Source: Asterias rubens (lineage: Eukaryota > Echinodermata > Asteroidea > Forcipulatida > Asteriidae). Taken from it: 64,000 nucleotides of DNA. The stretch lies in assembly GCF_902459465.1 (NCBI RefSeq), contig NC_047070.1, positions 12,630,001 to 12,694,000 on the forward strand, given 5' to 3'. A program made the position numbers and the translations under genes. Shown here piece by piece: positions 47,464-60,400 of this stretch (positions are counted from its first letter, which is position 1; each line of letters opens with the position of its first letter). The notes below the pieces were generated by a model. It was not told the DNA's origin, did no database searches, and saw nothing but the letters and a program-made list of their open reading frames with translations.

Positions 47464-48178
47464 CTTTCAAGAAAATTGATGGCAAAAGTGAAATAAAAGA
47501 AAACCTTAAACAGCTACCTGAGCGGAATGTTTTCAACAGAAATGGTGATTTTACTTGTTTATAATGCACTTGTTCACCATTTTAATGTAATTTTGATATG
47601 TGTACACTTCTGAACTATTCGTAATTATCGAGTAAAAAATCAGGCCCCTACCTAAAGGTTTTTTGAAAAACTAAAAACACTTCTGCCGTTGAGAGCAGGC
47701 GTCAAAGGACAATGCCGCTGACGTCATTTGTGGGAGTTTGCTTTGTTATACATCCACGCTGCAACAAAGCAGCTTTATCTACTTTTTGAGAGTGATTACG
47801 TAACGGGGCTTTTCGCAAATCTCGCAGAAAAGCTCTGGACAAGGGCATACAAAATGATTGTTTTTTTACACAATTGAAACCTATTTATAAACATATGACT
47901 CGATTTCCTTATTCATCAAAAACATTTTAAGTGGAATTCAGCAAAGTTCACGACTTGACATTTTCGTTCAAGCAGGTCTTTAATTTAGGGGGTTTTTTTT
48001 GCATAAAAAACCTCACTTGATTACCAACCGTGATAATTTGATGTTGTATTGATTTTTTTTTTTTAACTCTGACTTGGATAGTTGGTTTTAACCAGGGTTT
48101 AGACCCTGAAAGTTTTATTTGCTATTGTCTTGCGCATATTCAAAGATTTCTGGCAACCTTGTTCCCACATACTGCGCT

Positions 48179-48560
48179 TTAAAGGCACTAGACACCTTTA
48201 GTAATTGTCAAAAACCAGTCTTCTCACTTGGTGTATCCTATTATTATGCATAAAATGACAAACCTGTGAAAATTTGAGCCCAATTGGTCATCAAAGTGGC
48301 AAGAGAATAATGAAAGAAAAAACACCCTTGTTGCACAAATTTGTGTGCTTTCAGATTCTTAACAAAGGCTTCAGGCTCGAAGTCTTTTAATATTTGAGGG
48401 AGAATTTACCTCTTTCTCAAAAACTACGTTACTTCAAAGGGAGCCGTTTCTCACAATGTTTTATATTATAAACAGCTCTCCATAGCTCGTTACCAAGGAA
48501 GTGATTATGTTAATACAATTATTATAAATAATTACCCATAGATAGTGTCCTCTGCCTTAA
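48179..48560. mobile_element. Family A MITE, diverged full-length copy
   Basis: 382 bp from TTAAAGGCACTAGACACCTT to 'gtgtcctctgccttaa', with 'aaaaaacacccttgttgcac' and 'gggagccgtttctcacaatg' inside. Confidence 0.82.
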
Positions 48561-50500
48561 GTGTGTAAAGGAAACAAAACCATTCACTTTAAAAACGTTC
48601 CTATGGTTCAATATGCTCAAGACTAGCACAGTGTTATTACATGAGGGAGCTAATAACAGCCATGTAATGCTCCTCCTATGCTTGTCCTTCGTCTATAAAT
48701 TGCTTCTTATTCTGAGGCTTCCCCCTTGTGTACAGATACAAGGTACTGATTTGTTATTGTTTATGTATGTCAAACCCTACTGGGAGGAAAGGCGGGGTAG
48801 CACAATGTGTGCATAAAGCCCTGTTCACATGATGTGCATGCATCTGGCTCACATTGTCCAATCACCATCTAAGTAGCTGACCTGTGAGAACCGCCCATCT
48901 TAAAATAGCATTCCTTACACATAGAAGGTGCTATGTCAGGTGCACTATATTAAGAAACTTGCTCCTGGCGTACAAACAGATGATTACAATAAAGAGTCAA
49001 ATTCAACGACCACCATGAGAAATTAGAGCAATATACTTTTGCGAAAAGAGAAAAGCTAAAACTATGGAAAGAGGAAGGGGTGAAGGGGAGGGGGGCCCAC
49101 CAAGGGAATATGTACTCCCTTCCCCTTAAGGTTTAAAGAGGAGAGTAGAAACATACATGGACCAGATGAGATACCCTTAGTGCAGTACATTGACAGGCAT
49201 TGTAAAATACAGACAAAGATTTCTTTTAACTCCTACAGGAAATTGACTCCTCCCACAAACAGCCACGTTTGTTTATGATGTCACAAACACTACATCCTCT
49301 AATTACCAAAGCACACAAATATTTTGTGCTCAGGAAGGAGTCACCTCTCATCAGCCTTTTAAGAACTTTCTGTGAACCAAGCCAAAGGGTTCACTTCTCT
49401 GTTATTCATAACATCGTCAAACTTAAAATGAACGGTCAAGCTTAACTCCAAATTTAGGTCATCAAATGAATATCTACGGAAATCAGTGCCACATGTTGAA
49501 GAGATTCATAGAAAGTCTGCCTAGACCCTACTTGGCACCTGTAATCACCTAGAATGCAGCCTGAAGGTGCAGTCCCTATAGCTGTACAAAATTTATTAGA
49601 AATTAAGTGCTTGAGTGCAAGCCGCCAAGACGGTCACGATCAATTCAGTGGTTGTGTGCTCACTGCTGGTACAACAATCACAAGAGTATTAGAATATTAG
49701 CCCCAGAAGTTTGCCTATTTGTTCCACATGATTGGATCTCTCTGCTAAGCCTTGGTGTGCTGAGTAGGTCAGACACTGGTGCGGACGCTGCCAGCTTGTT
49801 TTTTCTGCTTTTTGAAGTCACCTGGAAATGCTAAATGAGGATAACAAAAAGTACATCAATCATCAGTGAAAGGCAGTGGCCCTATGCCCAAACCAACACA
49901 CTTCTCAACAATCTTGATAAAGCTAAGTAGCTGTATAAGCCCAGACTAACAACCTACTTACAGACCTTTCAAGCTTCAGTTACAGCTTGGTATAGTGACA
50001 ATTCAGAGTAAAAAATACTCAACGCCCAACACGAGATCACTGACAAAATATGGGCAGTCACTATCTTGGGGAAAAAACACCACATTTTCATACTTTTTTT
50101 CAAAGGCGTGTTCTACATTAAAATCAAAAATTTGAAACACTTTGCCTTTCCAAAAATCACTAATCTGTGATGTACCATCTTCAATTCAAATTCAAATCAG
50201 ATACAATAGATGGTGTGCTACAGTTTTACCCTTCAAATGATGATTGAAGATGAGTCAACATGTCTTATACTTCCAACATCTTCTGTACATGCAGGTCCAG
50301 ATTTAGATTGTTGTTACATCTTGTATGCTATTTGTATTCATAAACAAGTAATGTACACATTTATTATATTACTTCAGCTATTTTTTCTGGTTACAAGTAT
50401 TTTTTCTTCTGATTGTATTATTTACAAGATGAATTTTCTTCCTTCAATTTTAAGGCCAGCCATAGTTTGTCTATGCTGCTATAAACAAACCTTAGGATCA

Positions 50501-50777
50501 AGGTGAACTTGGGCAATGCACAGTTGAGTTGAACTTCGTAGTCCACACACATGTAAAGTCAACAAACATTTCACTAAAACTTCAGTAATTTATTGTTTTT
50601 AAAAATACCAAGACAAATTTATGCTGCTGAAAGGTGAACTTGGGCAATGCACAGTTGGGTTGAATTTCCCAGTCCGCATTATACATGTAATGTCAACAAG
50701 TCCAAACATTTCACTCAAAATTCAGTCAGTAGTTTATTGTTAATTAAAAAAAATCTGACAAATTTATGCTGCTGAAA
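50501..50777. repeat. Tandem duplication of a ~131-bp segment
   Basis: 'aggtgaacttgggcaatgca' starts at 50501 and again at 50632. Both copies end near 'aaatttatgctgctgaa'. The copies have diverged by several substitutions and small insertions, so the duplication is not recent. Confidence 0.9.
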
Positions 50778-51223
50778 TCTTCAGGTGTTACATTGTAACA
50801 TTGTTTGTAAGTCAATACCTTCCTAGGGTCTCTCAAGTTTCTGTCTCAAAATGAACTCAGTCTATCTGCATCTGGCTGCATGTGACTGAACAATGCCAAT
50901 GAACTTTGTCAAATGTTTCATTGTACTAAAACTTGAGAATATTTACCATTGGAAAATCACCATCTTAGATACGAGTGGTTACAATTGACATCCAGGATTG
51001 ACATCCAGTGGAATCAATGTTCTTGCAGCTGATTGGCATACACTCTAGGATTCATCTAATATGACGTAATGCCGTACGAACTTGCCAGGATATTTTCTAA
51101 GCATGATATATTTCATACCCAATGGGAAGATTTGGCCCACTACCTATGGGGACAATGTTGTGTCAAGGGCAACAATCGTAATGTGCTGCACATTCACATG
51201 GTTTGAGTTATGAATGGCCATGC

Positions 51224-51314
51224 AAAATAGCATTATTTTTCATGGACCAATCATATTCCAGGAATAACAACCACCAAAATAGCATTACTTTTCATGGACC
51301 AATCATATTCATGG
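51224..51314. repeat. 52-bp tandem duplication (1.7 copies)
   Basis: 'aaaatagcatta[t/c]ttttcatgg' + 'accaatcatattc' occurs at 51224 and 51276. Confidence 0.9.
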
Positions 51315-51432
51315 GATGAGCTTTGGTGCAGAAAGACAGAAAATCTGTAGATTGGCCTTTATTTACCCCTCCACCGACCCCTATTTTAAGTAAACCCTAA
51401 TTTTGTGAATTAACCAATATTTGACATGTCTC

Positions 51433-51805
51433 TTAAAGGCAGTGGACACTATTGGAAATTACTCAAAATAATTATTAGCATAAAACCTCACTTGGTAACA
51501 AGTAATGGGGAGAGGTTGATAGTATAAAACATTGTAAGAAACGGCTCCCTCTGAAGTGCCATAGTTTTCGAGAAAGAAGTAATTTTCCACGAATTTGATT
51601 TCAAGACCTCAGATTTAGTACTTGATGTCTCGAAATCAACCATCTACTTCGTGTGACAGGGTGTGTGTTTTTCCTTTCATTATTATCTCGCAAGTTCGAT
51701 GACTGATTGAGCTCAAATTTTTACAGGTTTGTTTTTTTATGCATATGTTGAGATACACAAACTGTGAAGGCTAGTCTTTGATAATATAGTGTCCACTGCC
51801 TTTAA
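51433..51805. mobile_element. Family A MITE, full length, opposite orientation
   Basis: 373 bp from TTAAAGGCAGTGGACACTAT to 'tagtgtccactgcctttaa'. A central inverted segment (aagacctcag...gatgtctcga) is kept. Confidence 0.85.
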
Positions 51806-51999
51806 ACACAGGAACAATTTCCGAGAGAGCACCTGCGCCAATGGGATGAGATGTACCATCCAGGCAAGCCCATACCACTATCAGAGGTAAGGAAGGAGTG
51901 ATGCAAGTAGCTAGCTCACCATGGTCTTTTGGATAGCAGTAACACATCGTTACTGAACAAATTCAATCTCACTTAACTCTTAAACAGGCACAAAAAGGT

Positions 52000-54900
52000 G
52001 ATTATGTGCTTTTTACAAACTTTACAAGCCACCAGCGCATTTTGCCTAGGAATATAATTAAAGCAGGGGTGAGTTTTATTGAGTTATTTGAAGCAAACAA
52101 TTGCTAAGTGCAAAAAACCTTGTTCAGTAGAAACAATGTAAAAGCCAAAATGCCATGTGAAGGTGAAGTATGGTAAGTTTGTGAGCAGTCCAACATTAAT
52201 ATTAACATAAGAGTCAGCATATAAGTAAGTTGAGCAGTATTTGGGGGTTGTAACTGTCCCAGCAATGAGATGGACTCTATCTAAATCCTAGTAGTAGCCT
52301 TGTGTCAGGCAGCTGTTTGGCCAAGTCAGGGCATTGCGACTGGATGATCCTCCATCAAGACAAGAAATTTAACCTGACAGGAGGATTAAGAACAAGTGGC
52401 TGATACTGTCATCTTGAATCAGTAGGAAAGGGGCAGAACAAACATCTAAGCGTTGTCAAAACGCCCTTTACATTGCAGTCAGTAGAGTATCAGGAAGAGT
52501 GTGCTTTAGAAGAGGATGAACCGCCTCCTAGGAGAACTGGAAGAGGGCAAGGCCCTGGAGTACAGCATTACAACCGGATTAACATATAAACTATTGACCA
52601 ATCACACAAGGATATCAATATCAGGGTTGTCATGGCACAATTAGGGATACCCTGGCTACATGTGGACTCAAACTCAGAAATGAAGATGTATCACAAACCT
52701 CAACTAACGACAATCTGATCAATGGTAAGCTTTCTAAATCAGGAACTTCATTTGATTAATTTGGTTAAGAGTAAAAAGATGACTTGAGTTGTTGAAAGAT
52801 TGAAATTTTCAAGTTAATGAAAGGGGATGCAATAAATTACAGAATAAATTGCAAAATATTGATGCTTGTAACCTACATGTAGCAGACTGCACTGCGATAT
52901 ACTGTGGTGAATGCATACAGTGTACGTAAGTTATTCCATGATTATTCTATGCACCGTATTTTAAAACATTTTGGTAAAAACCTGAAAGGAAATTGCTTCC
53001 AAGAAACCATGAGGATCTTGCGGTATGTTGATTCTGTAATTTGGGACTAATACTAAGAGAAGGAGGAAAACCTCTTTTAAGAGTGGTATAAAGATATTGT
53101 GGAATAATGACACATGCTCAGAAATGACAAAGTGTGGTAGCTATAAGGAAAGAAACAGTCAGAATCTCAACCAAGAGGTAAAGGAAAAGTTCTTTTACCA
53201 ATCAATGGCAAATATAAACTACAATTTAGGCAACAGTCATTATCTTAACAAATATAATAATCATGGGAATAGAAACATGTTTAGAGACACACTGTGCTTC
53301 TTTGAAAACAACCATCAAAACAATATTCTTATTTTTTTTATGAATGAACAGAAGAGTTTACTTATTATAATCTGAGACAATAATTACTTAGCACTGCAAG
53401 CATCTGTAAAAAAATAAAATATTTGCTGAGTAGCTGTATTTAATGGGTCAAACCGATACCCGCCCCCCTCCTCCCACACACACGCAAACATTTTAGCATC
53501 AGGTTTAAGTGGGTGTTTGTTACTTCAGTTGTTCCTGCGTCAGTAACTGTGACACTACATTTCAGGATCAATATCTTCATTACACATTGTGTACACCAGT
53601 GCTTCATCTGTCCAGTCATTGCATAGTACAAGACTCAAACTCAAAGATCTGTTCCTAGATAACTAATAAACTAATAAATTGACCTAAAATCGTTGCTAGA
53701 TTCAGCATTGAAGTCATGTAGAACTGGCTGGCTCAAAAACCAGTTCACTAGGAAGAAAAGGCAAACACCTCCTACCACTGGCCGACTCTAGGTCATTGAC
53801 ACTTTAGCATTGCCACTGGCTCTTAACCCATTTGCGGCTAATAAATGCTAGAAAAGTTACCACAACACAATGACAAAGTTAAATGTTCTCAATTGCTGGC
53901 TTCTGAAAAGCTTCAACTTCACACACTCAAAAAAATATTCCCATATTTTACGCTAGAATGATTTTTCAAATTTTTCCCGAGGGCATTTCAAGCTTGGCCA
54001 AAACACTTTATTGAAAACTGTTCATTTTTTTTTTTTATCTCTGTGAGGTATCGGAACAAAGCGCAACAATAACGACCACTCGAAAGATTTTTGCGGTTTG
54101 CAAAAACCACAGGGGTATGTAGCTATTAACTGCCAAAATGTGGCAACTTGTTAATTAATAACCTCTTGTGCTGTTGTCACATAAGTCACAGCTTTATGCG
54201 TCAATGCTCTTCTTATGCAAAATAATGAAATGCCTGGTATTTTGACTTGTGTGATGTTGGTATCTCTGAACCTTCTCAACCCTAGAATATGACACCACTT
54301 CCTGGGCGAGACCAATCCATTTACAGGGCAACTCTTATATATTAAAAAAAAACATATCCAACAAACAAATTAATCGAAATAAATATGAACACCCTTAAAA
54401 AAGAAAAAAAAGAAAGAAAAACAACAAAAAAGACCTTTAATAATAAATAAATAAATCAACTAAAAACGTTAGGAATTCGAATACACTTTCTGGCAAGAAA
54501 ATGAAATTCATATTCCTAATGGTTTCCTTAAAACTCCATAAACTTGGTTGAACTTGGAAAACAAAGTTGGCAAACTTCTCATCATACAAAGCCAAGGAAT
54601 ACCAAATTCAGTTTTCATGTACATGTATGTGTACAGTTTATAAATAAACCACTTGACTGGACTGTGATTTATGTTTTATATCAACAGTGTGGATGTAAAA
54701 ACATTCAAAAGGCACTGCTTACCTGGGATGGAGAAATGGTTTGAGGAAAGCTCCTTTATGATGAGAGTGTGTGTGTCAACTAGGATCCCACTTCAACAGT
54801 AGGACAACATTCATGGTATAGCTAAGAATACGTGTGTGAATTTTGAAATGATTTTCTCTTTTTATCGCTCTAATGTATGAAAACAAGTAGATTTAGAGGG

Positions 54901-55600
54901 TACCAAGCCGAAGTAACAGTGACCCGTTTCAGCTAAGTAGAGTTTCTGTCGTTAGCACTTTTTCAGTGTGCTTAGCAGATTACAAGTATATATGAACAGG
55001 GCCCGAACTTTGCGGTCATCAATCCCATTTCATCTGACGTTTCCTTCAATTGCATTTCAATATCAAAAAATATTTGTGCGTTTGATTGAAAGTACATTTA
55101 TTCATCATAATTACAAACCCACGTTATTTGTTGATTTCCTTCAATCAAATTGATCGACAGCTTACTGAGGATTGATAATGTTAAGGATACCTGATGACAG
55201 GGAGGTTAGCTCTGTAATCTACAGCTTGTATTTAGGGTCAGGGGCAATGTATTGTTATACTGTAACAATACATCAGAGAAGCAGACACCAATATTTGGCC
55301 TAAAATGACTGCCAGCATTGTTACCCCAAACATCATCAACCCTAAAATACTTGTGGGTTTTATTTTGTGGGACAAGCCATTCTGGAATTTACCTTGGAAT
55401 TCCAGCAAACAGAAGGTGTTATTTGTGTCCTTTGCAGGGGTATTGCCCGGATGCATAGAAAGCATTTAAAAGAAGTAGTGGTTCAGAATGATGTGATTTA
55501 TAAAAAGCCTATTGTTAAGATAGTTCACAATGGGCATAAAGCATTGAGAACATGACTAATGCCTGGTCAATAAGCTTATTGAGTCATTTCAAGAATGTTC
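52000..55600 (-). other. Upstream intron or 5' flank: nothing recognised
   Basis: AT-rich sequence with an A-rich stretch at 54.33-54.45 kb. Splice-donor-like sites (for example near 54.72 kb) were examined, but no convincing exon was found. Confidence 0.45.
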
Positions 55601-55627
55601 TTATTTCAAGGCAGAGACATAGGAGGG

Positions 55628-55754
55628 AAATGTTTATATTGATATTTTTCTTGAGTGTCTCAGATACTAGTCTTTTTGTGATTCCTGTGCAAAAGTGTCT
55701 CTGTCCCCCGGCTAGTATCTGAGACACTCAAGAAAAATATCAATATAAACATTT
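55628..55754. repeat. Perfect 43-bp inverted repeat (hairpin)
   Basis: Arms 55628-55670 and 55712-55754 are exact reverse complements, beginning 'aaatgtttatattgat' and ending 'aaacattt', separated by a 41-bp spacer. An RNA copy would form a long perfect stem. Confidence 0.95.
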
Positions 55755-57167
55755 TGGACATTACCCAAAAGTAGCACAAGATGAAAAACATAAACTAAAA
55801 CGACAGTGATACTTAAATACCACCACTGACTTTGAATGAAAATTGAAGAAATGCGTAGTCTTACATTGTATTGGTTGGTTGGGCTTGGGAGTGTGAACAG
55901 CAAGTTAATGAGTTTAACAAATCATGAAGTATTTATAAATGGTTTTATATTTTTTTGTTAAACCTACATTTTGATGAATTTTTCCAGTTACCCTAACTTA
56001 AGTGTTGAAGTTCTTGTAGCAGATTGATCTTTATCAATGCACTGTATGACTAGTGCTCTCTTGTCATCCAGCAAGCTCAGCGGTTCTACCCAAGGCATCA
56101 CTGCATTTTTCCCAAATACAAAGAACATTCAAGTGATTCAAGAATGCATTTATGAAGAAAAAACCAAAATTGAATCTTCATTATTCTGGAGAATTTTTTA
56201 TAATCTGTTTTTGTCACAGGGAAGGGTAAAATAATTGACAGTTGCATTTAAATGAAAAGTGTGCGTGATTGCTGCATGATTTGGCTGCTATGGTAGCGTA
56301 ATTCTAAAATAAACATGATTAAGATCACTAATTTAAGGATATGATGTAAATTGAGCAGTTTCAGGAACAAAAAAAATAACACTTTCTGTTTATTCAGAAC
56401 AAACACATCTTGGATGTTTGTCCTGATCAAGTGGCATTTGGGCTTATTATTCGCCCCCACATGGCCCTTGTAAAATGTCAGCAGGGTGTTAGCCTTTGTC
56501 AATCTGGGCACATCTTTTCAGTCAAATTGATACCGCGCTGTTTGTTTGTGGATTCCATTGGAGTGTCAGCAATGACAACTATGACCTTTGGGGAAAATGG
56601 CAAAGATTGATGGCAGGAAATTAGGATTAAACTCTACTGTGGAATGAAAAAATACAGTTATTTGGCATCAAATTTAATATTATGGTTTCTTTTTAATTTC
56701 AGGAATTTGTGGGTGGTTGATAAATTGATTTTTTAACATAACCACAAACAAGTATTGTGGAAAATGTCTCCTATCAAGTTCTGGGGTGGCAACAAAAATG
56801 TAAATTATTTTCAATGTTTGACTTCAGTCAGGTCTGTGCCTAGGTGTTCTTACTGGTTAGTAACATTTAACCAGCATTTTATGAAAGGCTATGTGTAGGT
56901 GACGCCCTACTCTCAGTCCATCAGCTTCAAAAAATACTGGGCCTTTTAAATTTTGTTTCTTTGCTTTAATTGGCCTACTGAAGTTTTTCTTGTTCGGAGC
57001 ATGATAAGACACACTTACAATGTAGAACTTTAATTTCTGATTTTTTTAGTTTTTAAATTTTTTTTCAAGGGGGGGGGGGGCTGATATGTAGAGAGAGTTT
57101 CTGTCATGGTTATAATACGGAAGTAAAAAAACACCCAACTTTTCAACAGGTCAAAAACAAATTGCGG

Positions 57168-57335
57168 TCAACTTTCTTCTTGGAATATGCAGTTTGAGGT
57201 ATTTGAGATATCCCTGTATTCAAGACCTTGTATAAACGCTAGCTTGTCGTCACCATGTAGCTCGTTGTTAACTATCGGATATGGCTTGTACCTTACAAAT
57301 CTTTCCCCGCACTTGTTTTTCTTGGCTTGAGTAAT
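57168..57335 (-). other. Candidate terminal exon, 55 codons plus stop, unidentified
   Basis: Minus strand. A long pyrimidine-rich tract, then 'tagcctacag', is followed by a frame I-T-Q-A-K-K-N-K-C-G-E-R-F-V-R-Y-K-P-Y-P and on to ...L-H-G-D-D-K-L-A-F-I-Q-G-L-E-Y-R-D-I, with TGA at 57170-57168. The pattern (intron-like tract, AG, polar coding-like stretch, stop) suits a last exon. No homology is recognised. It lies upstream of the nucleophosmin-like exons on the same strand, so if real it belongs to another transcript or an alternative end. Confidence 0.3.
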
Positions 57336-57499
57336 CTGTAGGCTATGTACACAACCCCACTTCAAAAATATGAGGGAGAATAAAAACCAGAATAAGAATG
57401 AAGGAAAGAGAAACAAGCACACAATGGTACAAAGGAAGAGACCGACTCTACACCACTCTTAAGTATACAAACACCATGTTCAGCTCATGTTTTCTTACT

Positions 57500-60400
57500 T
57501 CTACCCAATGGAAACTTGCTAAGGGCTGGCCTAGAAAGCACATGAAATGCAAATAACTCCCTGCTACTAGGTAATTACATGACCTGGGAATCGTAAAAGT
57601 TGGTCAGGGAGGAATGCAGATTGAAGGAGCAGCCAAATGTTTTGCTTAGCAATTCAGAGACAATACTGAAGTGAAAGTGAATTATTCTTGAAGTGTTTTC
57701 CAATGTTTTAAAAATAAAATAATCCCCAGCAGGGCTAAATTCTAATACATGTAACAATGCTGGATCAAATGCTGCATGTTGCTTGCAGATGTAAAGAGAA
57801 AATCCTAATCACCTGATGCAATCATCTTATCCACATGAGTGCCCACCATTAGTTTAACCAAGCCATCAATACAGTCTTACAATTCCCCCACAGACTTACA
57901 TCCGGATTACATCAATTACTAGTGTTTGACCCCCAAGATTTGCAGTATTAATTTCATGCTGAATTATGATGCCATAAGCTGCCTCTGATTTGGAGATGGG
58001 CTTCGGGCGGTGATTCACCCTCACTGATCTACCCCTTGGAGTTGAGGTGCACTTTGAGTATGCTACATGTATGACTGCTCAAATTGCCATTCCCATCTCA
58101 AATGTTGCACGGATGTTATTCATTAGGCAAAATGATCTCATTGTGGGCATAGCATAGCTCTCAGGGCATCATACACACTATGTATAATTATCAAATTATG
58201 TACATGAAAGCTGGCCGAGGGTACGTTGTATTCTTACAAAGCACACATCTTACTTCTTGAAGACTTTACTCCTGGAATCAGTGAGGTATCCTTGAAGGCA
58301 TTTACCACTGATAACCCTAGCTCAATTGGGTTATGCTTGCTGATTATTGAGCAAGTTAAAACAATGACAGGGGTTATTAGCACCACAAAGGACAGCAACT
58401 TTTGACTTGCCTTGCCCCCCCCCCCCCTTATTGCATCTTATATTTGCTTTGGTAGCTCAGGTATTTTATTACTTGTATTATTAATTAAGTGCTACCACTA
58501 CCACCCTTGTTTTCTCTATCAGACTTACACAGTGATGGAAATAATCAAATAAACACTACATGGTAATGAGTAGAAAATGGTAACATCTTTTCAGGTAACC
58601 ACTTATGTACACACTAAACAGTTTGGAACCTTTTAAATGTTAACCAACAGAAAAGGGAACATTCTAGAATCCACAAGAATCCATATCATATCAACATCTG
58701 AGACTGTTGACTGTGATAAACCTCAGCATGGGCAGTTAGGCTATGCTGTACTGACTCTCCTTCAGAATCAGACAAACAAGTTACATGACTCGTTACTAAA
58801 GGGGGTTTCAAGAAAGAGTGAGTTCTACCCAACCTTCGACTGGGACAATTCTTTGTCACACAGCACTGTTCATGAAAGTGTTTAATAATGACAAAATAGT
58901 CTGGGGACTGGGGACAGGTACTCACCCAGAATACTATAAAAGCAATAAGCATCCACCTGTTGCATACCACTGACCAAGTACTAGTTGTCAGCTCTACCAC
59001 ATGAGGGCAGTAGACACCTGCTACAGTCCAGATGTAGGCGGTATGCAAGGACAATCAAATCAAATCAACTATGTACACAGGTATGTACACTGCAAACGGG
59101 AAACCTTCAACGATGACTATTATCATCATCAAAAGCAGGTCACCCTAACAGGTAGCACTCAATTTATATAGTACAAGTACATACACATGTGTTTTTGAAT
59201 GTCAGTGTATCAACTTGATGAATCATAAGGTGCAGAAAAAATGCTTTATGGTTTGGCTTTTCATCCCCAGGTAATAAAATAATAAATCCTTCAAAGCTAC
59301 TGAAACAGTTATTTCTACAGGGATCTGAATATTTGCTTACATGTTATGATTAAACTTTGTAAACTTAACTTTTCTGAAAGTTTTTCTGTAGTAATTCAAA
59401 GGGTATGTCATAATAGTTACATTAGCGGTGACTTTGCCATCATCACTTAAGCTATGCAATAGACATTATCGTGAACATTATAAGCAGTCAGCTTACACAT
59501 TAGTTATTGACAATGATGTACTTGTCATGCTTAATAAATAGCAGTATACCACCAGATGCACTCACATACCGAGCATAAAATGGTGACTTCTAAAACAATA
59601 GAAACATTACTCTGGTAAAAAACTTCGCGACACGATACTGCGTGTTTCATTAAACACACATGTATAAAATAAGTATAATAGTGATATGGGTATTTACATA
59701 TAATATGTATAGTGCTTTAAACAAGATCAAACGCTTTCATGGACAGCTGAAGGAGAGTCTTCAATGCAAACAGGGAGTTTGTACCATTCCCTAGGGCCAG
59801 CTATGGAAAAAAGCCTTGTCACCTGTACTATGAAATTTGATGCTAACATAGAAATATCAGATGAAGAACGAATACCCTGCCTACATGGTACGTGACATGA
59901 CAGCAGTTTAATTAGGTAGGGAGGAGATATGACATGCTAGCACTTGAAAGTGAGAAGTAATTCAAAAGTAATGTGATGTTCTGGGTCATGAGACAACCAA
60001 CAACTGAATATCAGCACAGCCAAGCATCCCCATTTTGGACTTTATGGAGTCTGTTCATCTCCCTTGACTGACACCATACATGTATATTCAAGGGTGTCGA
60101 TAGCTACTGAAAAGTAGGGTTGAAAAATACACTAATTTCTGTGTTACACTTGTTCCCTTTTTTAGTTTGACCAGGAGACGAGACACAAATCCTGTCATGG
60201 CCCAAGTAACTGTATTTTAACCCTCTAGTCCCTGCACCAAGTTTGCTAAAAAAGGTATGATTCTGGCCAAGTTTATCAGATTCTGGCAGTAAGTTACTGG
60301 AATTGTGGTTCTAATTTCCAAAGACAGCCAAGGATCATTATTTATTTTCAGTTTGTGTCCTTTTTCAGTAATAAATGTTCAGAGGTAATTCCCTAGGGAA

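Noticed and set aside
55238..55465. Minus-strand 75-codon frame with donor-like gtaaat
   Set aside because: Weak donor, no matching acceptor in frame, no recognised domain.
57780..58330. Minus-strand exon candidates with donors near 57.81 and 58.25 kb
   Set aside because: Open stretches exist, but acceptors are weak and none resembles the nucleophosmin core domain or another family I know.
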